Shown: one piece after another, positions 1 to 6,504 of the stretch
How the letters are laid out: the number at the start of each line of letters is the position of its first letter
Position numbering within the stretch: position 1 is the first letter of the stretch
Assembly: GCA_002293665.1 (NCBI GenBank)
Contig: DBDQ01000056.1
Coordinates: forward strand, 535 to 10,666
Reading direction: 5' to 3'
DNA length: 10,132 bases
Source: Alistipes sp. UBA928
GTDB taxonomy: Bacteria > Bacteroidota > Bacteroidia > Bacteroidales > Rikenellaceae
The notes under the pieces: generated by a model
What the model was told of the DNA's origin: nothing
Database searches by the model: none
The model's input: only the letters and a program-made list of their open reading frames with translations
Position numbers and translations under genes: made by a program

Positions 1-1538
1 TTGACGTTGCCGTCCATGTATTTCACGAGCAGGTATTTGTCGAGGTCGCTCCACTTGTCGAAAAGGCGGCCCGCGGTGTCGACGCTGAAACGGGTCATGA
101 AGGCCAACGCCGCGTCGTGTCCCTGATCGTCGTGGACTTTACTGGCGGCAGTGTCGATGGCGGCTACTTCGGCCAATCGTGCGTTCTCCCATTCGTCGAT
201 GTTTTTACGAATCTCACCCGCGATCATGTCGTAGCGCAGATAAGCGAAATTGGCCACGCGGCTCGTGAGCCAAAACATCGAGGTGTCGCTGTACTCCATC
301 ATGTGGCCGTTGTCGATGTTCAGGCACCAGGGAACCTCAGTCGAGGAGCTGTAAATGGGGGTGAGGGGCGAGGTGGCCGCGTCGTCGGTGCCGAACCACA
401 GAATGCCGCTCACGCAGGGCGAAACCCAGTTGCGGGTCTGACCCACGAACCAAAACCCGGTCTGCTGGGTGGCTATGGCGCGCTCGTTGACGTAGGTTTC
501 GGGGGTGCCGTCGCCGTTTGCATCGGCCTGCCAGTTCATCGGCCTCCAGCGATAGGGCAGGTTGTGGCCTCCCGCGCCTATGTCGCGCGTCATGTCCATC
601 GGGGTGCCTTCGTAGTGGTCGCGCATCATGTCGAAAACGGCCTTAGGCGACACCTTTTCGCGCGGGGCGACCCACAGTGGCATGCGGGCCGAGGGGTCGA
701 GATTGTGGCCCATCGCGTAGTCGATGTAGGCGTCCATGCCGTCGGCCACGCGGTTGAAAAACGACCACACGCGTGCCTCGCAGCCGCGGGCGCCGCTGAA
801 ATCGAGCGGGGCGTAGACGTCGCTGAAGCTGAAATCTTTGTCTGAGCCGGTGTAGAAACCGTTCTCACGTGCGAACGTGATAACATCTTCCGAGTAGAGG
901 CAGTTCTCGGGGTCATCCTTGGGGAACTGCGTGATGCGCGGATGGTTGGCGTGGGCGCTCACCATGCCGTCGGGAATGCGGCGGGCGACCCACACTATAC
1001 CCTTGCCGTACTTGCCCTTGCTCTGCATCTCCATGATCCATACCTCGTCGGGGTCGGCTATCGAGAACGATTCGCCGGTCGAGGCGTAGCCGTGGTCGGC
1101 GGCAAGCTGTGCGACTACGCCTATCGCCTCGCGCGCCGTGCGGGCCCTTTGCAGCGCGATGTAGATCAGCGAGCCGTAGTCCATGATGCCGTTGGGATCG
1201 CCGAGTTCTTCGAGTCCGCCGTAGGTGGTCTCGCCTATGATGAGGCCGTATTCGTTCATGTTGCCGGTGGTGGAGTAGGTGTGGGCCACTTGGGGAATCT
1301 CGCCCAGATACTTGCCGGAGTCCCACTCGGTGACGCGGAGCATCGTGCCGGCGGGATGGTCGCCTCCCACGTGTTTGTAGAGTGCACCGTAGAGCTGGTG
1401 CGAATCGGCGGCGTAGCTTACCATCACACTGCCGTCGGTCGAAGCGCCGCGTGTGACTATCAGATTGGTGCAGGCCCACACGTCGCCTGCGAGGATCGCC
1501 GCGAACAGGGTCGTGGCGAGTACATAGATATTTTTCAT
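1..1538 (-). CDS. C69-family (PepD-like) dipeptidase, exported, 3' end cut by window edge
   Basis: The frame is open from the ATG at 1538 to the left edge, giving 512 visible residues; known Bacteroidetes C69 peptidases run to about 540-560, so only the tail is missing. Residues 1-22 form a signal peptide with a hydrophobic core (VLATTLFAAILAG). Cys23 follows in WACTNLIVTRGASTDGS, matching the N-terminal nucleophile Cys that this Ntn-hydrolase family exposes by processing. Further family blocks are NEYGLIIGETTYGG (about 95-108) and GESFSIADPDEVWIMEM (about 155-171). The family cleaves dipeptides; the signal peptide suggests periplasmic nutrient or peptide turnover, which is inference. An in-frame ATG at 1556 is less likely, because the -7 promoter box ends at 1558 and transcription would start at or after that ATG. 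The gene lies just downstream of the SGNH gene on the same strand but has its own promoter. No frameshift is seen. Confidence 0.93.
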   Translation of the reverse strand, partial: MKNIYVLATTLFAAILAGDVWACTNLIVTRGASTDGSVMVSYAADSHQLYGALYKHVGGDHPAGTMLRVTEWDSGKYLGEIPQVAHTYSTTGNMNEYGLIIGETTYGGLEELGDPNGIMDYGSLIYIALQRARTAREAIGVVAQLAADHGYASTGESFSIADPDEVWIMEMQSKGKYGKGIVWVARRIPDGMVSAHANHPRITQFPKDDPENCLYSEDVITFARENGFYTGSDKDFSFSDVYAPLDFSGARGCEARVWSFFNRVADGMDAYIDYAMGHNLDPSARMPLWVAPREKVSPKAVFDMMRDHYEGTPMDMTRDIGAGGHNLPYRWRPMNWQADANGDGTPETYVNERAIATQQTGFWFVGQTRNWVSPCVSGILWFGTDDAATSPLTPIYSSSTEVPWCLNIDNGHMMEYSDTSMFWLTSRVANFAYLRYDMIAGEIRKNIDEWENARLAEVAAIDTAASKVHDDQGHDAALAFMTRFSVDTAGRLFDKWSDLDKYLLVKYMDGNV

Positions 1539-1557
1539 GCCGTTTGCGTGTTTCATG

Positions 1558-1591
1558 CAAAGGTACGAATAAAATTACATGATGCGCAAAA
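1558..1591 (-). promoter_or_regulatory. Bacteroidetes-type promoter of the C69 dipeptidase gene
   Basis: On the minus strand, TTTTG (1591-1587) and TACCTTTG (1565-1558) are separated by 21 nt, a close match to the Bacteroidetes -33/-7 consensus. Transcription would start near 1550-1554, leaving a leader of about 12-16 nt before the ATG at 1538. Confidence 0.7.
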
Positions 1592-1610
1592 CAATTTCAT
1601 GCAAAATTGT
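1591..1610. repeat. 7-bp inverted repeat between the SGNH gene and the dipeptidase promoter
   Basis: ACAATTT (1591-1597) and AAATTGT (1604-1610) are perfect inverted arms around 6 nt. The repeat abuts the -33 box of the dipeptidase promoter and begins 4 nt after the SGNH stop codon (1614). It could be an operator or a weak AT-rich hairpin at the end of the upstream operon. The 11-mer TTTCATGCAAA also occurs twice here, at 1551-1561 and 1595-1605. Confidence 0.4.
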
Positions 1611-1613
1611 CTC

Positions 1614-2540
1614 TTATCTGTTCGACAGGCGGGCAAGTGAATTGTCTATGATGTGTTGTCTGTCGTCGGCCTCCAGCAGTCCGCTTTCGATCAGGCTCGC
1701 GATCCATTCCGAAAACTTAGTCGCCCCGGAGCGATTCAGGTGGCCCGTGTCGGCAAAGTCGGTGTCGGCCAACGGGAAACGTCCGAAGTCGAGAAATTCG
1801 ACGTCGCCGTACCGGGCCTTTCTGACACTCTGAAAAAGCTCCTCATCGGCCAATTCCGGAGCGTGGCGATGCACCGGAGTGCGGACAAACATCACCTCCA
1901 CTCTCTTGGAACGGGCATGGGCAACGAGCCGGTCGAGATAGTCGAGACCGAACGTCGCCATCCCCTCCCGCTTGCGGGCAGGTGCTGTGGCGGCGGAGGC
2001 TAACGCCGCCGAATCTATAGTCTCGTCGAGAGGGTGGAACCCTCCGATTACCGGAATATAGTCGAGGCCGCGCATCAGCATGACGGCATTGTTTTTCGAG
2101 ACCAGAGGCAACGTTCCGATCACCGCCTCGCTGTTGAGATCGAACAGCAGTCGAAGCGACGGCCAGTCCATGACAGGAGCGTAGACGGGCAGACGGTACG
2201 ATATGTGGTCGTCTGCCCTGACCCATTCGTCGATCTCCGCAATCACCTGGGAGTTCGAAAATTCGATCAGAACGATCTCGATCCCACGGTTGCGGTCTAT
2301 GAGCCTGCGTCCTTTAGGGTATGTGTAGAAATAGGATTCGCCCGACTCGGCGAAGTTGGCCATCCCCGGGATCACCGTATCGTCCCAGGCGCGTTCGGCG
2401 TGGGAGTGGCCCAGGAGCACGATCTGTTTGTCGGGCGAAATCGTCCAGCGGCTGCCCCATCGGTTCACCAGCCAGAATCCCGCGACGATCCCGGCGAAGA
2501 TGGCGGTGGCAATGAGCGTCTTGAGAATGAAATTTTTCAT
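1614..2540 (-). CDS. SGNH-like, membrane-anchored partner of MBOAT acyltransferase
   Basis: This 308-aa protein has an N-terminal hydrophobic segment (about residues 5-25), so it is probably anchored in the inner membrane with the rest in the periplasm. After it comes VLLGHSHAER (41-50), where Ser46 sits where SGNH proteins carry the nucleophile; the family usually has GDS, here GHSH. FSNSQ (95-99) could be the Asn block. DTGHLN (264-269) supplies an Asp264-x-x-His267 pair like the C-terminal catalytic block. The ATG lies 3 nt after the stop of the upstream MBOAT gene, a typical pairing as in alginate AlgI with AlgJ/AlgX, PatA/PatB or DltB/DltD. The likely role, by inference, is transfer of an acyl (often acetyl) group, handed out by the MBOAT, to a cell-surface polymer. 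The polymer cannot be told from the sequence. Confidence 0.75.
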   Translation of the reverse strand: MKNFILKTLIATAIFAGIVAGFWLVNRWGSRWTISPDKQIVLLGHSHAERAWDDTVIPGMANFAESGESYFYTYPKGRRLIDRNRGIEIVLIEFSNSQVIAEIDEWVRADDHISYRLPVYAPVMDWPSLRLLFDLNSEAVIGTLPLVSKNNAVMLMRGLDYIPVIGGFHPLDETIDSAALASAATAPARKREGMATFGLDYLDRLVAHARSKRVEVMFVRTPVHRHAPELADEELFQSVRKARYGDVEFLDFGRFPLADTDFADTGHLNRSGATKFSEWIASLIESGLLEADDRQHIIDNSLARLSNR

Positions 2541-2543
2541 GGC

Positions 2544-3983
2544 TCAAAATTGGAAATAGATAAACTCCTGTTCGCGTCCGCCGAACCAAAAGATCGACAA
2601 AGCAATGGCCAGATAGAGCCCCCACCGGAAAACGCGCCTCCAACGCAAAGCCAGAGTCTCCAGAGGATGAAGGTCGGCCCGTCCGATCCACTCGACGACA
2701 AAAAAGAGGGCGATCAGCACTGCGATGCTTTTGTCGGGATGGACTTCGGGCATCGAGAAGAGGCGGTTTGAAAATATCCCGCAAATGTAATCCCACGCGT
2801 GGCGGATGCTTTCGGCTCTGAAAAATATCCACGTCAGGACTGTCAGACTGAACGTGGCGGCCATCGACAAAAACTCCCGGAAAGAGGGCAGCATCCGCCC
2901 CTGGGCGATCGTTCCCACATTGCGCCGGTTACGCCGCGAGAGCAACAGAGGCATGAACCAAACGGCGTTGAGCGCCCCCCATGCAATGAAAGTCCAGTTG
3001 GCGCCGTGCCAGAACCCGCTTACGAGAAATATGATGAACGTGTTGCGAACACTCTTCCAGATCCCGTCCCGGCTCCCGCCCAAAGGGATGTAGATGTAGT
3101 CGCGAAACCACGTCGTGAGCGATATGTGCCACCTGCGCCAAAATTCGGCAATGTCGCGGGAGAAGTAGGGAAAGGCGAAGTTCGCCCGCAAAGAGAATCC
3201 GAACAGCCGCGCCATGCCGATGGCCATGTCGGAATAGCCCGAGAAGTCGCCATATATCTGAAATGCGAACAGCACCGCCCCCAACACCAGAGTGCTGCCT
3301 CCGTATCCGTCCGAGCCGTTGAATATGGTGTTGGCAAACTCCGCGCAGTTATCGGCTATGACAACCTTCTTGAAGAGCCCCCACAGCATCTGCCTCGCGC
3401 CGTCCACCGCCTTGGAGTAGTCGAACGTGCGCGGCGCGAGAAACTGCGGCAGGAAATTGCCGGCCCTCTCGATGGGGCCTGCCGCAAGTTGCGGAAAAAA
3501 GGAGACGAAAGCCGAAAATGCAATGAAATCACGGGTCGGGCGGAGTTGCCCGCGATAGACGTCGATGGTGTAGCTCAGGGTTTGAAAAGTGTAAAAACTG
3601 ATCCCGACCGGGAGGATAATATCGAGAGTGTGTGCGTTGAGCTGGTATCCGAATACGGTGAACGCCTCGCGAAAATTCTCCAGAAAAAAGTTGTAGTATT
3701 TGAAAAAGACCAGGAATCCGAGATTAACCACCACACTCACCAACAACAACGCCCGTCGCCGTCGCCGCCCGTCGGTTTTGCCGATAGCCAACCCCAGCCC
3801 ATAGTCCATGGCGGTACTGATAACGATCAGTGCCAGAAACCGCCAGTCCCAAAAGGAGTAAAATACATAGCTGGCTGCAACCAGAAACAAATTCTGAAGC
3901 GACACACTCTTCCGAAGCACAAACCAGTATACCAAAAAGACGACGGGCAGGAAGATCGCAAAATCGAGTGAGTTGAATAGCAT
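2544..3983 (-). CDS. MBOAT-family membrane O-acyltransferase (AlgI/DltB-like)
   Basis: This 479-aa polytopic protein starts MLFNSLDFAIFLPVVFLVYW, the usual N-terminus of bacterial MBOATs. A TTG 24 nt upstream (4007) would add 8 residues but lies inside the -7 promoter box, so I chose the ATG at 3983. Family blocks are visible: LPVGISFYTFQTLSYTIDVYRG (about 124-145), AAGPIERAGNFLPQF (167-181), FWRRWHISLTTWFRDYIYIP (281-300, His286) and FLVSGFWHGANW (319-330). His326 is at the position of the invariant catalytic His. There are about ten hydrophobic segments. Such proteins pass acyl groups across the inner membrane for O-acylation of polysaccharides or teichoic acids. The SGNH gene follows 3 nt downstream, so the two form an operon. 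The gene is divergent from yggS. The substrate is unknown. Confidence 0.93.
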   Translation of the reverse strand: MLFNSLDFAIFLPVVFLVYWFVLRKSVSLQNLFLVAASYVFYSFWDWRFLALIVISTAMDYGLGLAIGKTDGRRRRRALLLVSVVVNLGFLVFFKYYNFFLENFREAFTVFGYQLNAHTLDIILPVGISFYTFQTLSYTIDVYRGQLRPTRDFIAFSAFVSFFPQLAAGPIERAGNFLPQFLAPRTFDYSKAVDGARQMLWGLFKKVVIADNCAEFANTIFNGSDGYGGSTLVLGAVLFAFQIYGDFSGYSDMAIGMARLFGFSLRANFAFPYFSRDIAEFWRRWHISLTTWFRDYIYIPLGGSRDGIWKSVRNTFIIFLVSGFWHGANWTFIAWGALNAVWFMPLLLSRRNRRNVGTIAQGRMLPSFREFLSMAATFSLTVLTWIFFRAESIRHAWDYICGIFSNRLFSMPEVHPDKSIAVLIALFFVVEWIGRADLHPLETLALRWRRVFRWGLYLAIALSIFWFGGREQEFIYFQF

Positions 3984-4004
3984 GGTATTGGGATATTCAG
4001 TTGC

Positions 4005-4012
4005 CAAAGATA
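4005..4012 (-). promoter_or_regulatory. -7 box of the MBOAT-SGNH operon
   Basis: TATCTTTG on the minus strand matches TAnnTTTG exactly and ends 21 nt before the ATG at 3983. The expected -33 region (about 4032-4036) is poor, with only a TATTC-like sequence, so the promoter may be weak or activator-dependent. Confidence 0.5.
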
Positions 4013-4095
4013 GTGAAAATTCAGGAGTCTGAATACCGGGTATCTCTAAAAGTGGAATTATTTAGCGAATAGGGAAATCGGATGCGATTCGGCAA

Positions 4096-4111
4096 TGCAA
4101 ATTTATTTGCA
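4096..4111. repeat. Perfect 7-bp inverted repeat over the yggS -33 box
   Basis: TGCAAATTTATTTGCA has perfect 7-bp arms (4096-4102 and 4105-4111) and a 2-nt centre. The right arm contains the TTTG used as the -33 box of yggS, so a bound protein would block that promoter. It lies in the 158-nt divergent region shared with the MBOAT operon. The operator role is inference. Confidence 0.45.
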
Positions 4112-4137
4112 CTGTGCCCTCCTTATCACTATATTTG
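4106..4137 (+). promoter_or_regulatory. Bacteroidetes-type promoter of yggS
   Basis: TTTG (4106-4109) and TATATTTG (4130-4137) are separated by 20 nt, a full consensus match. The -7 box ends only 4 nt before the ATG at 4142, so the transcript should be leaderless or nearly so. Confidence 0.75.
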
Positions 4138-4141
4138 CACG

Positions 4142-4819
4142 ATGTCGATCGCGAAAAATACGGAGGCCCTGCTCGCCTCGCTGCCCGCCGGAGTGACGCT
4201 GGTGGCGGTGTCGAAGACCCATCCGGCCGAGGCCGTGATAGAGGCTTACGGCGCGGGCCAGCGCGACTTCGGCGAGAATCGTCCGCAGGAGATGGCAGCC
4301 AAACAGGCCGCCCTCTTCGCGTTGCCCACACCGCCCGACGACATCCGCTGGCACCAGATCGGCCATCTGCAAACCAACAAGGTGCGGCTCATTGTCCCGT
4401 TCGTTGCCATGATCCACTCGGTCGACTCGGCGCGTTTGGCGGCCGAGATTTCACGCCGCGCCGTGGAGGCGGGGCGCGTGATCGACGTGCTGCTCGAAAT
4501 ACGCATTGCCCGCGAAGAGAGCAAAGAGGGGTGGGTGTTGGACGAACTGCTCGAATGGCTCGACGGAGGCGAATGGCATTCGCTGACGGGAGTACGTTTC
4601 CGCGGGGTGATGGGTGTGGCGAGTTTCACCGACGACGAGTCCGTCGTGCGCGCCGAGTTCGAACGCCTCGCTGCGATGTATGCTTCCCTGCGCGAAAGAT
4701 TCTTCGGCGTTGATTTCGATACACTCTCAATGGGCATGTCCGACGACTACCACCTCGCCCTCGAATCCGGCTCCAACATGGTGCGCATCGGCAGCCTCAT
4801 CTTCGGCCGTCGGCAGTGA
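4142..4819 (+). CDS. yggS: YggS/PROSC-family pyridoxal-phosphate homeostasis protein
   Basis: This 225-aa cytosolic protein has the alanine-racemase-like N-terminal barrel fold of the YggS family. VAVSKTHP carries the PLP-binding Lys25, GQRDFGENRPQE (39-50) is the conserved loop, WHQIGHLQTNK (70-80) is the hallmark motif, and LSMGMSDDYHLALESGSNMVRIGSLIFG (195-222) binds the cofactor phosphate. YggS proteins bind PLP without a known catalytic reaction and keep free PLP and amino-acid pools in balance. An upstream in-frame ATG at 4082 is rejected: it precedes the promoter, and the added residues (MRFGNANLFALCPPYHYICT) do not resemble the family. Known Bacteroidetes homologues begin MSIA-N-, as here. 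It is a single-gene unit, transcribed away from the MBOAT operon and ended by a strong hairpin terminator. Confidence 0.95.
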   Translation: MSIAKNTEALLASLPAGVTLVAVSKTHPAEAVIEAYGAGQRDFGENRPQEMAAKQAALFALPTPPDDIRWHQIGHLQTNKVRLIVPFVAMIHSVDSARLAAEISRRAVEAGRVIDVLLEIRIAREESKEGWVLDELLEWLDGGEWHSLTGVRFRGVMGVASFTDDESVVRAEFERLAAMYASLRERFFGVDFDTLSMGMSDDYHLALESGSNMVRIGSLIFGRRQ

Positions 4820-4835
4820 CGGAAAAGGAATAAAC

Positions 4836-4867
4836 AAAAAAGCTCCCCCGAAGAGAGGAGCTTTTTT
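4836..4867. terminator. Bidirectional intrinsic terminator between yggS and the DUF2188 gene
   Basis: GCTCC (4842-4846) pairs with GGAGC (4857-4861) and is flanked by A6 (4836-4841) and T6 (4862-4867), which extend the stem and give a U-tract on either strand. It begins 16 nt after the yggS stop and lies 33 nt beyond the stop of the converging DUF2188 gene, so it can end both transcripts. Confidence 0.85.
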
Positions 4868-4900
4868 CTGCACAGAAGAATCCGCCGTGGGCGTTTCCAC

Positions 4901-5131
4901 TCAACCCGGATACTTTGCGGGATCGCTGGAACGCGGGTAGGTGCGCTCTTCCTGGATTCGGCCGTCGACTTTGTGGATCTTCAGCGACGAGGGCTGATGG
5001 TGTTTCGCGTGGCGGATCATTTCGCTTACGACCTCTTTCTTGGTGGCGCCCTTGGCTATCGCATGGTTTTTACCATCGCGGTGTCCTTCCCACCCCTTCT
5101 CTGTCTTGGCGACGTAAAAATTGTGTCTCAT
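4901..5131 (-). CDS. DUF2188 small basic protein
   Basis: This is a 76-aa, basic, His-rich soluble protein. The pattern FYVAKTEKGWEGHRDGKNHAIAKGATKKEV...SLKIHKVDGRIQEERTYPRSSDPAKYPG fits the DUF2188 family: an N-terminal strand with a GW-x(4)-G-K core, a helix, then IH-x-x-DGRI-x-x-x-x-Y and a short polar tail with a DP. The family is widespread and has no firm biochemical role. An upstream in-frame ATG at 5176 would add 15 residues unlike the family, so I chose the ATG at 5131. The gene starts 63 nt after the araC-type gene on the same strand and may be co-transcribed. A 7-bp inverted repeat ends exactly at its start codon. A converging terminator lies downstream. Confidence 0.8.
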   Translation of the reverse strand: MRHNFYVAKTEKGWEGHRDGKNHAIAKGATKKEVVSEMIRHAKHHQPSSLKIHKVDGRIQEERTYPRSSDPAKYPG

Positions 5132-5165
5132 GGTATCAGATTTTATTAGTAATGGTTTTGATACC
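5132..5165 (-). repeat. Inverted repeat abutting the DUF2188 start codon
   Basis: On the minus strand, GGTATCA (5165-5159) and TGATACC (5138-5132) are perfect 7-bp arms around a 20-nt AT-rich loop, and the ATG begins on the next base. In the mRNA this would place a stem directly against the start codon. It could equally be a DNA operator. No convincing TAnnTTTG box was found for this gene. Confidence 0.5.
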
Positions 5166-5194
5166 CCGTTAAACAATTTTCATGCCCCGCGTTC

Positions 5195-6148
5195 TCACTC
5201 CGTCTTATTTTTGTGTTTCGAGGAGGCGCTGCCATACTTCGACCTGTACTGTGCCGGGGTGAGCGAAAACTCCTTGCGGAAGATGCGGATGAAGTACGAC
5301 GAGTTGGGGAAGTGGCACTCGGTCGCTATATGAGTTATGTCGCGGTCGGTCGAGATCACCTGAAGGCGTGCGTGCATCAACCGCTGGCGAACCACCCATC
5401 GGTGGGGTGGCTCGTTGTAGTACTCCTTGAATTTTTTCTTGAATGACGACAGGCTGCGGTTGGTGCGGGCGGCGAACTGTTCGAGTGTGATGTCGGAGAA
5501 TATGTAGTCTCTCAGTTGCCGCTCCATGAGCTCTTTCTCGGGGTCGGTGCTGCTCAGCACTCGGGTACGGAGGCAGCCTTCGGGGCGCGAGATGATCTGG
5601 TAGACGAGTTGGGTGAGAGCCAACGCCTCGGCCGTGGAGTCGGAGGCGTAGACGCCGTCGCGCAGGTCTTTCCCGACGGCCGAGAAGAAGGTGCGCAAAG
5701 ACTCCCATCCGGGTGCCACGACCCACTCGCGAAGCATGCACTCCTCGCACGTGTGGTGTACGCAGGTGTCGATGTTGTAGTTCACTCCCAACTCGGCAAT
5801 TATGCGGCCGATCTGTTCGGAGGTGTAGAAGAACATGATCTGTTCGAAGGGTTTCTTTCCATCGGGCACCTCCTCGAGATAGTGGGTACCTTTGGCCAGA
5901 AAGAAGATATCGCCGGAGGTGAGCTCGCTGCGGAGGTCTCCCGTGTAGATGAACTTGTAGCCGCTGACGACATATCCCAACACGTAGCGGGTGGCAACGA
6001 ACGAACGGATACCCATCATTTGGGATTCGCTTGTGCGCACGATCACGGGTTGGCGTACATAAGTTTTGGTCGTTTCCTGGGCTGTTTGCTGCCGGGCTTG
6101 CCTGATGGTCTGCCGGGCGGCCTTTTTTTTGATTTCTGCGGGACTCAT
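5195..6148 (-). CDS. AraC-family transcriptional regulator
   Basis: This 317-aa protein has a C-terminal double helix-turn-helix. Helix pair one is about residues 220-241 (TLEQFAARTNRSLSSFKKKF) and pair two about 270-291 (ITHIATECHFPNSSYFIRIF), followed by the family signature FRKEFSLTPAQYR. Residues about 40-125 look like a cupin-type sensor domain (GYVVSGYKFIYTGDLRSELTSGDIFFL). Residues 1-34 are an unusual basic, Gln/Ala-rich segment, probably helical. Cys129, Cys134 and Cys137 with His131/132 form a small cluster between sensor and DNA-binding parts. I chose the ATG at 6148; an ATG at 6211 lies upstream of the likely promoter. Short repeats sit in its promoter, consistent with autoregulation (inference). 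The ligand and targets are unknown; the DUF2188 gene is a candidate partner. Confidence 0.9.
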   Translation of the reverse strand: MSPAEIKKKAARQTIRQARQQTAQETTKTYVRQPVIVRTSESQMMGIRSFVATRYVLGYVVSGYKFIYTGDLRSELTSGDIFFLAKGTHYLEEVPDGKKPFEQIMFFYTSEQIGRIIAELGVNYNIDTCVHHTCEECMLREWVVAPGWESLRTFFSAVGKDLRDGVYASDSTAEALALTQLVYQIISRPEGCLRTRVLSSTDPEKELMERQLRDYIFSDITLEQFAARTNRSLSSFKKKFKEYYNEPPHRWVVRQRLMHARLQVISTDRDITHIATECHFPNSSYFIRIFRKEFSLTPAQYRSKYGSASSKHKNKTE

Positions 6149-6165
6149 TGTGAGGTGGAATTTTG

Positions 6166-6202
6166 GCACAAAATACAACAAAATATTGTATTCTGCAATA
6201 TT
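6166..6202. repeat. Overlapping inverted and direct repeats in the araC-type promoter
   Basis: Two perfect 7-bp inverted repeats, each with a 7-nt spacer, overlap here: AATACAA (6172-6178) with TTGTATT (6186-6192), and AATATTG (6182-6188) with CAATATT (6196-6202). On the minus strand TATTTTGT is also directly repeated 10 bp apart (6185-6178 and 6175-6168). All overlap the proposed -33/-7 boxes, as expected for a regulator binding site. Confidence 0.45.
6168..6198 (-). promoter_or_regulatory. Putative promoter of the AraC-type gene
   Basis: On the minus strand, TTG (6198-6196) and TATTTTGT (6175-6168) are separated by 20 nt. The -7 box is close to TAnnTTTG but not exact. The expected leader before the ATG at 6148 would be about 14 nt. 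Confidence 0.4.
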
Positions 6203-6504
6203 CGGAAACATTAATTCCGGGCCGGAGTGGTGTCTGGTTCGCGTCGGCGGTTGTCAATAAGCTGGCTATAAACGAATAAAGCCGCGCAGGGAACCGGCAA
6301 AAATGCCGAAAAATATGCAATAGAATATACAATAATTCCATCATCACACAGTATCGCATCATGAAAAATGCCTAACAGTTGTATTATTCGATACGAATCG
6401 TGCATAAAATATGGCCGAATAGCGCATATTCAGAACTTTATTTGCCAGGCAGAAGGCATCAAAAAGTTCAGAAACGGGGATTGTTCGGGCGAAAGGGGTG
6501 ACGA
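6203..6504. other. Non-coding AT-richer stretch between the DUF6427-like gene and the araC-type gene
   Basis: I see no convincing gene in these 302 nt. A 64-codon minus-strand frame (6211-6405) has no family resemblance, no promoter box, and a composition unlike the neighbours. A 13-nt palindrome, ATTCG-ATA-CGAAT (6386-6398), and an imperfect hairpin (6433-6469, listed separately) are the only structures noticed. Confidence 0.5.
6433..6469 (-). terminator. Imperfect hairpin downstream of the DUF6427-like gene, possible transcript end
   Basis: GAACTTT (6433-6439) pairs perfectly with AAAGTTC (6463-6469), and TGCC (6443-6446) pairs with GGCA (6455-6458) inside it. It lies 35 nt beyond the stop of the metX-purD operon's last gene. 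It lacks a run of U after the stem, so it is not a classical terminator. Confidence 0.3.

Noticed and set aside
913..1560. Minus-strand frame of 215 codons at the start of the dipeptidase gene
   Set aside because: It is an out-of-frame shadow; the true dipeptidase frame is open without interruption from 1538 to position 1 and carries all family motifs.
4839..6148. DUF2188 plus AraC regulator as a new defence or toxin-antitoxin pair
   Set aside because: No nuclease, toxin or antitoxin feature is visible in either protein; they share only strand and proximity.
6211..6405. 64-codon minus-strand frame between the DUF6427-like gene and the araC-type gene
   Set aside because: It has no promoter box and no recognisable pattern, and its end touches the araC promoter region; it is probably chance.
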